Shown here piece after piece: positions 9,508-14,332 of a stretch of DNA of 14,332 nucleotides. The notes beneath the pieces are model-generated. The model was not told where the DNA came from. It searched no databases and saw only the letters and a program-made list of their open reading frames with translations. How positions within the stretch are numbered: position 1 is the first letter of the stretch; each line of letters begins with the position of its first letter. The translations under genes were made by a program, and so were the position numbers. This DNA comes from Entophlyctis helioformis (taxonomy: Eukaryota > Chytridiomycota > Chytridiomycetes > Chytridiales > Chytriomycetaceae). Where the stretch lies: assembly GCA_025526915.1 (NCBI GenBank), contig JAHLKH010000405.1:1-14332 (forward strand), read 5' to 3'.

Positions 9508-10538
9508 CTATTCATTCTTTAATGGCTGCTCAACATACATCACAGCTTCGCCCAGCTCCATTCCCAAGTCTTGTCCATCCCATGCGTTTCCCCACCCTTG
9601 ACAGCGAAGCCAAGTACTTGTCAAACGTATCCACCACTTGGCCCACTCCCACGAGTCGGGGTATTTTGCCGCACGGATGGCGTTCTTGAACGGCTTGCCC
9701 ATCACATGGAGGTGCAGATGGCCGATGCTGTTGAACGGCGGGACGTGGAAGCCGTAGCGCTGCTCAGCGGGACTGATGCCCATGTCCGAGATGAGCTTGA
9801 CACCGATCTCGTGCATCGCTTTGAGCATGGGGATATCCGGCCGGAGTGAGCGTCTTGACCGACTCTGATCGTGTGCGGCCGAGTGTCAGTGCCACGCCCC
9901 ACGCCCACGCTGGCATCTGTCTTCACGGTCGAGTTGTGGGGGAGGACATCGACAGACACTCAACTGATGTGGTCGCGGGGAATGACGAGCAGGTGAATCT
10001 TGGCCGACGGCGAAATGTCGTGGAACACCACAAACTGGTCGTCCTCGTAGACCTTGTCAGATTCAAGCTCGCCTGCCTGGATGCGGCAGAAGATGCACTT
10101 GGAGGTGTACCCGTTGGTCATGCCGTTGCTGCTTGTCGCCGTTGTTGGTGGAGGGTGCTGGATCGGTGTCGATGATCTCGCCGCTGCGCTGGTCGCTTGA
10201 TGAGATCCAGATGAGCACGGACGGCTGGACAGGACAGGAGAGCGTCGAGCGGGTTTAGGCAGGAGGGTGTCGTGCAGGCAGATGGTGTCGTGGATTGCCT
10301 GGAAGTCCTTGTATGACGGCCGCAGGTACTCGAGGAAGCGGGCCGTTGGTACTGGCTTTGGAGCAGGCTTTGTTGGTTCTGGCGCTGGCTGCTGGCTGCT
10401 GGTGTCGTGGTGCTGATGGGCGGCGGCAACAGGAGCGACAGAGAGGAGAAGCAGCAGAGCAGAGACGAGGGCAAGCAGCAATGAGGCGGCGAGGAAGCTT
10501 CTGCTGTGTTGGCGAACCCGTTGAGAGTGTTGAGCCAT
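9508..10538 (-). CDS. HIT-domain (HINT3-like) protein with hydrophobic N-terminus, frame breaks in exon 2
   Basis: Exon 1 (10538-9965) and exon 2 (9864-9508) flank an intron GTTGAG...ATCAG of 100 bases. HIT proteins are nucleotide hydrolases or transferases. Here CIFCRIQAGE (from residue 148), VVFHDISPSAKIHLLVIPRDHI, GFHVPPFNSIGHLHLHVMG and the catalytic HxHxH triad are present, closest in wording to HINT3. The first 40 residues hold a long Leu/Ala/Val stretch ending VAPVAAA, a plausible signal peptide or anchor, followed by a Pro-rich linker. In exon 2 the natural reading KSVKTLTPA breaks before DIPMLKAM because of one extra base at 9837-9838. Near 9633-9636 one base appears missing: the other frame gives WVDTFDKYLASLSRVGKR with a stop at 9530-9532, which looks more HINT3-like than the in-frame tail. 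An ATG at 10121 just before CIFC would give an ordinary cytosolic HINT. Gene family sure, ends uncertain. Confidence 0.75.
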
Positions 10539-10979
10539 CGGCACCGCCCACGTGGCGCTTGTTTGGCGATGGATGCGAAGCGGGATTTGCAGACGGCGGA
10601 TCGTGTATCCGTTGTGCTTGGTGGTGTGCGGGATCTTTGGGAGAAGGATCGTGGAGTCAATGCCGCTCCTTGGACATCAGCGCTGCTGTCCTCGTCGTCA
10701 ATGCCGCCTTGACCACCATCATAGTCACTCGCCCCGTCGTCCATCCCCACGTCTTGATCAACGGGCACATCCTGTGCATGCCATACAGCGGCTGTTGAAG
10801 GTGGGCGATCGCAGCCTCTGCATCAGCATGCGCATCAGCGTCTCCTCGTTCGGCTTGCTCTCGGAGTTGCTGGATCAGATATGCGTGTGCGCCATGTGCA
10901 GACAGCTGAGCTGGCTGGGCTGGCTGGGCTGGTGCGGCTGCAATGGCATCGACCATCTGGCGACGCTCTGCCAGCGAGG
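10539..10979 (-). other. Junction between Helitron-like region and HIT gene
   Basis: The Helitron-like frame stays open to 10657 but loses recognisable domain sequence after GWHKDL. It becomes Ala/Gln-rich (PAQPAQPAQ, from a GGCTG repeat at about 10912-10935). A different frame carries an acidic stretch, VGMDDGASDYDGGQGGIDDE (about 10690-10755), that also looks protein-like. The next Helitron domains (the HUH motif block and helicase motifs) are not present. The 5' leader and promoter of the HIT gene should also lie here; no TATA or other motif was recognised. Confidence 0.4.
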
Positions 10980-11832
10980 TGATGTTGTCCTTGGGAACTC
11001 GCTTCAGGTCCTTGTGCCAGCCTGGCTCGCCATGCATGAACAGCAGCGGGAAGCTGAACGGGAAGCACAGCGGGTTCATCTCCGAGATCCTGTGTGACTG
11101 GCCACCGCTGGTGTGGAAAACAAAGTCAAACCGCTGGCGTGGGACACCCCTCGCGCAGGTTGATGATTGCAGCAATCTCGTCGTCCGACTCGGGCAAGCC
11201 GCTCTTGGCGGTTTTGCGCTCGCCACAAACTGAAAGGGCGATTGACTGTGCCTGAGCTTGTTGACGGCCTGGATCACGCGGCAGATGGGATTGAGGTCGA
11301 GTAGCATCTGCTGGATCCTCCGGGTCAGCGTAATCGAGAGGCCGCGAAACAACCCCTGGCGCTGTTGCAGCTGGGCACGGGCGTCGTAGCAGTAGATCTG
11401 GGCGAACTTGGCATTGGCAGCCGCAAGGCCAGTGTCGAGATCTGCAATCCTGTGGTGCACCCTGCCGAGAATGGCCAAGATCTTGGCACCGCCAAACGGT
11501 GCTGCGTCCTTGATGCCAGAAGACGCCATGGAAACATGCTGTTGAATGCGCGGATGTTTCTCTTGGAACTCTCGTGCACTTGGATCTGTGCCGCGTATCA
11601 GCTCAGGTAGCGTGCAGGCGGCACCTTGTGATCTGGAAGCCGGACTGCTCCATAGGCGCAACAGAAGCTGATGTTGCGTACGCCGTATCGGAGGAGCCGT
11701 TTCTCGGGAGCCTCTCTGAGAAAGAACTTGGCACCGCAGAAGATGCACCGTTGATCATACGGCCGCAGTCGTCGGGATGAGGGGGATTGGTAGGGATGCC
11801 ATCCACTTGCACGCCCAACCGCAACAGTTTGT

Positions 11833-12108
11833 CTACGCGATTACACTTCCGTTGTCATGGTCTGGAGGATATGCAGTCAGTGTGTGGACGGGCAGCTGCG
11901 TGCAGGCAGGCCACTGTCACGTACTTATGGCATGAACGGTCGGTGGGTTGGCTGCAGCTGGTGCACCTGGTGCGTTGTCAGCCTGAGCATTGGCCAGACC
12001 ATTGCCTGCAGGTCACGTCCAGTGAACACGCACATATGCATCAGTCAGTCAGTCAGCCAGTCAGCCATGCACACGCAAAGCCAGCAGAGAGAATGCCAGA
12101 CAACGCAC
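11833..12108 (-). other. Spliceosomal intron inside the Helitron-like coding region
   Basis: The donor is GTGCGT after MAN-G and the acceptor is CGCGTAG before AC-AAA-CTG. The splice is phase 1 and joins the two flanking open frames exactly, rebuilding MANDKLLRLGVQVDG. The intron holds a CAGT-type tetranucleotide repeat and no recognisable gene. Clean splice signals argue that this region has been expressed as part of a gene. Confidence 0.6.
12041..12066. repeat. TCAG tetranucleotide microsatellite
   Basis: Imperfect copies of TCAG (with GCCAG interruptions) lie inside the intron of the Helitron-like gene. On the minus strand they read CTGA, which resembles branch-point cores, but they sit close to the donor and far from the acceptor. 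Confidence 0.85.
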
Positions 12109-13254
12109 CGTTGGCCATTCGATCCCAGCCGTTCATCTCCAACTCGTTGAGATCATCCATGCCAATCCCCCCTTGATTGAAGCGTATGATCTCAACACGT
12201 TGTCTGCGGGCTCGTTTGCAAGATCCCCATGCCGATCTCGTAATCGTCAATGGGCTCGAGATGGCGATCGTCCGGCAGCAACTCGGCCAACCGCACATCA
12301 AGAATGTCGGGATGGTCGTCATGCTGGAGCAGTTGAGCGTGTGCTGGCATCTGAGGAACGTCCCTGCGGCTGTGCTGTTGCTGTTGCTGTTGCGGCGGCT
12401 GATCCTGAGAAAGCGGCAGTTGTGTCAACGGCTGAGACGGCTGCGAATGGCCCCAATCCTCGTCTGGCTCCAGTCTTGGGTTGTCGAGATCCGCATGCTG
12501 GAGATGATCCAAGATGCTCACCCGGTCGTTGTCATTGAAGTACCGTCGAGCGGGAAGCGGGACGATGTTGTTGCTGTCCGCTGCGAACACTGAAAAGCTG
12601 AACCCAACGTTGGGCGGTCGCACAGGTGCTGGTGCTGGTGTGGTGCTGCCGAGTTGAGCCGTGGCGCAGGAGCAACGAGCCTGCATGTTGTTGCTGCCAG
12701 GGTCTTGCATGCCGTTGGGCAGAACGGCGGTTGCGCAGCGGGCAGAGCGACGGCAGCATCAAGCATATCAACATCGAGACCGCCTGCAGGTTGGACAGCG
12801 ACTGGCGGGGCTGGCTCTCGTCGCAGTGGGACTGGACGAAGCGACGGTTGCAGTGGCCGCCGCGTCCGGAAACATGCGCGATGTCCGGCCAGCAGATGGG
12901 CCACCAACGTTGCTGCTGCTGCTGCTGCTGCCGGTCCTGGCAAGCGCTGCGTGGTGCTGCACGGCTGCCGTGCACTGCACTGGCCTGAAAGCGAAGGAGT
13001 GGATGGTCCAGGCGGCTGGGGCTGCTGGCTGTGCGGCACCTCACGAACAGGCTGAGGCTGCACAGGACGGGGAAGGAGCGGGCGAAGCGGGAAGGCGGGA
13101 CGCTGCTCTGTGACGACTGCTGCGATGAAAGCGACTGCTGCTGGCGAAGGAACCGTTGCGGGCAGCTTGGTCAGCAGAGTAGCTGGTCGTGCTTGCCAGC
13201 CCTCCACGGCGTCGTTTCTGCGGCCGCTCTTCATCGCCGTTGCCGTTGCCGTCC

Positions 13255-13296
13255 ATGGCCGATGGCCGATGGCAGATGGCCGATGGCCGATGGGTG
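13255..13296. repeat. ATGGCCG heptamer, six tandem copies
   Basis: Six consecutive 7-base units (ATGGCCG, ATGGCCG, ATGGCAG, ATGGCCG, ATGGCCG, ATGGGTG) begin at the CCATGG that carries the minus-strand start codon of the Helitron-like frame. On the minus strand the array is the immediate 5' leader (CGGCCAT units). Seven-base periodicity means it is not a simple codon repeat. Confidence 0.9.
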
Positions 13297-13824
13297 AAGA
13301 TGAACGTCAGATCTGGCGTCGCCTGGACAGCAGCGAACGTGCGGCCATGAGCAGGCAGTGCGACGGAATGGGGAGTGCAGGCGGATGCATGTATTGGGGC
13401 AGACAGGCATAGAGACAGGAGAGGCAGACACACACAGAGACAGGCGAGCAGCGAGGCAGCCACTGGACTGGCTGCGCCAGCCCAGCCGTCGGCATCAGCG
13501 CGATCAAAGATCGCTCGTGTGGTCTGCCTGCGGCACCCCACACACAGGCAGCAGCAGGAGGATGCAGGAGAAGCAGGGGTGTAGGGAGAGGTGGGATGGC
13601 GACGGGGGGAACGCCCCGTACCACAGCACGCCTGCCGGGGGCTGCTGGGATGCCTGCTCTCTGTGCTGTGCCGTTGTGTCAACCAATCAGAAGGCTTAGA
13701 GGCGTCAAACGGCCGGCCAATCAGAAGAGGGCAGGCGGATGGCGATTAATGAATCTAATAGAGCGGTTGGCCCGTCTGTGGTTGCTCGACCATCCACATA
13801 CACTCTGTCGCTCCTTGCCCTCTT

Positions 13825-13827
<3 letters not shown>
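13297..13827. other. Stretch without a recognised gene between divergent genes
   Basis: No supported coding region lies here. The sequence contains purine-rich (CAGACAGG / GAGACAGG) and CAG-rich low-complexity parts (about 13400-13570) and the paired CCAAT sites near 13700. Open frames on both strands have simple-sequence composition. It probably holds the promoters of the minus-strand Helitron-like gene and the plus-strand gene at the right edge. Confidence 0.5.
13683..13727 (+). promoter_or_regulatory. Two direct CCAATCAGAAG copies (CCAAT boxes)
   Basis: The 11-base sequence CCAATCAGAAG occurs exactly at 13683-13693 and again at 13717-13727, with 34 bases between starts. CCAATCA is the core recognised by the NF-Y / HAP complex (established knowledge), which often binds promoters upstream of the start. 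The pair lies 195-239 bases upstream of the ATG at 13922 on the plus strand and about 430 bases from the minus-strand ATG at 13256. It could serve either gene, and function is inferred. Confidence 0.5.
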
Positions 13828-13867
<40 letters not shown>

Positions 13868-13906
13868 ACACACACCACACCACACACACACAACACACAC
13901 ACACAC
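13828..13906. repeat. (CA)n microsatellite, partly interrupted
   Basis: A CA dinucleotide run of about 79 bases is perfect for its first 38 or so and then broken by CCACA and CAACA interruptions. It ends 15 bases before the plus-strand ATG at 13922, so it lies in the leader or core promoter of that gene. Length polymorphism is likely. Confidence 0.95.
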
Positions 13907-13921
13907 GCAAGCACGCACAAC

Positions 13922-14331
13922 ATGGGGGTCCCTGCGGTTGTTTCGTGCGCGGTGGAGAATGGCGGCGGCAGCGTACACAAGGACGTGCCCTGGTCCTTGG
14001 TGTCGAAGCTTGTGCTTGGCAGCGCACGACTGTCACAAGATCCAAGCGACACCAACACGGCCACACCCAGCCACTGCGGCGCTTTCCTTGTCGATGTGAT
14101 GAGTGTGTTTTCCACACTTCAGGAGAGGAGGGTCCGATCACCCGTTGTCAAAGGCCGAGTGGATACCGATCCTCAAGCCGGTACTCAGCTCGTTCACGGA
14201 CAAGTTTGGCCCTGAGTACGCCTACATGTTCCACGTTGACGGCAGGCTCGGCGACTCTGGGATTAAGATTGTCCACAAGGCCGCGATCAAGGTCCTGAAT
14301 GCGGTGGGCACAGTTCTACGGTGTATTCGCA
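13922..14331 (+). CDS. Unrecognised protein, 3' end outside window
   Basis: I do not recognise this protein. The ATG at 13922 opens MGVPAVVSCAVENGGGSVHK and DVPWSLVSKLVLG in one frame. From about 14133 to the window end a different frame is clearly more protein-like: LSKAEWIPILKPVLSSF, then DKFGPEYAYMFHVDGR and GDSGIKIVHKAAIKVLN. An acceptor TTCAG ending at 14122 would join them in phase 2; possible donors at 14032 (91-base intron) and 13993 (130 bases) are weak, and one extra base would also explain the change. The second part resembles a mixed alpha/beta domain with a Trp and aromatic residues. No motif could be tied to a family. The gene runs off the right edge. Confidence 0.4.
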
Positions 14332-14332
14332 G

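Larger units (their letters stand above)
10980..13256 (-). mobile_element. Helitron-like transposon protein, N-terminal part only, frameshifted
   Basis: From 13256 the frame begins with DEERPQKRRRGG (nuclear-localisation-like), followed by Pro-rich (13090-12985) and acidic (12626-12205) disordered segments, then MDDLNELEMNGWDRMAN. An intron (GTGCGT...CGTAG, 11833-12108, 276 bases, phase 1) leads to KLLRLGVQVDG and the zinc-ligand block RCIFCGAKFF...ISFCCAYGAVRLP. The Helitron N-terminal domain follows: ILGRVHHRIADLD, NAKFAQIYCYDARAQL, LPESDDEIAAIINLREG, RFDFVFHTSGG, HRISEMNPLCFPFSFPLL and HGEPGWHKDL. The family is known for rolling-circle transposition by a HUH nuclease plus SF1 helicase, neither of which is in the window. 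The reading changes frame near 11735 (before RCIFC), 11606 (after ARYL), 11211 (after FVASAK) and 11131 (before RFDF), with others further upstream. It is either a truncated relic or a gene carrying assembly indels. No Helitron ends (5' TC, 3' hairpin-CTRR) were identified. Confidence 0.8.

Noticed and set aside
13255..13296. CRISPR-like direct repeats
   Set aside because: The units are 7 bases with no spacers: a simple tandem repeat in a eukaryotic sequence.
1..14332. tRNA or rRNA genes
   Set aside because: No cloverleaf with A/B-box sequence and no rRNA core sequence was recognised by eye; a covariance-model scan would settle it.

Overview
This is a GC-rich nuclear eukaryotic sequence. Spliceosomal introns interrupt several genes (about 70-400 bases, GT...AG), coding regions are rich in CAG/CTG runs and disordered protein, and there are no bacterial-type operons. 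A heterotrimeric kinesin-2 subunit (KIF3A type) implies a flagellated cell. Compact genes, short introns and a BCL7-type chromatin protein would fit a zoosporic (chytrid-like) fungus, but another flagellated protist cannot be excluded from this window.

Plus strand, left part. Positions 2-2023 hold the 3' portion of a gene for a coiled-coil, glutamine-rich protein with a degenerate internal repeat that I do not recognise. Positions 2274-4296 hold a three-exon gene for a PH-domain protein with a long disordered tail. It is followed by a Ser-rich open frame (4437-5138), then a three-exon BCL7-like gene (5363-5988).

Minus strand, right part. The kinesin-2 gene (9280-6041, four exons) converges on the BCL7-like gene with only 52 bases between the stop codons. 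Upstream of it, in the same direction, is a HINT/HIT-family gene (10538-9508) with a hydrophobic N-terminus. Beyond that lies a Helitron-like coding region (13256 to about 10980). It has a nuclear-localisation-like start, a 276-base intron, the zinc-ligand block and the Helitron N-terminal domain, but no HUH nuclease or helicase. The right edge holds microsatellites, a pair of CCAAT boxes and the start of an unrecognised plus-strand gene.

The main anomaly is a set of single-base frame breaks between about 8057 and 11735. Kinesin-2, HIT and Helitron-like coding sequence all jump frame, twice or more each, while conserved protein sequence continues in the new frame. In kinesin-2 and HIT each +1 is compensated by a -1 about 204 bases further on. 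Residual assembly indels are the simplest explanation; a real decayed haplotype is the alternative. The genes from 2274 to 8056 show no such breaks under the splice models given here.
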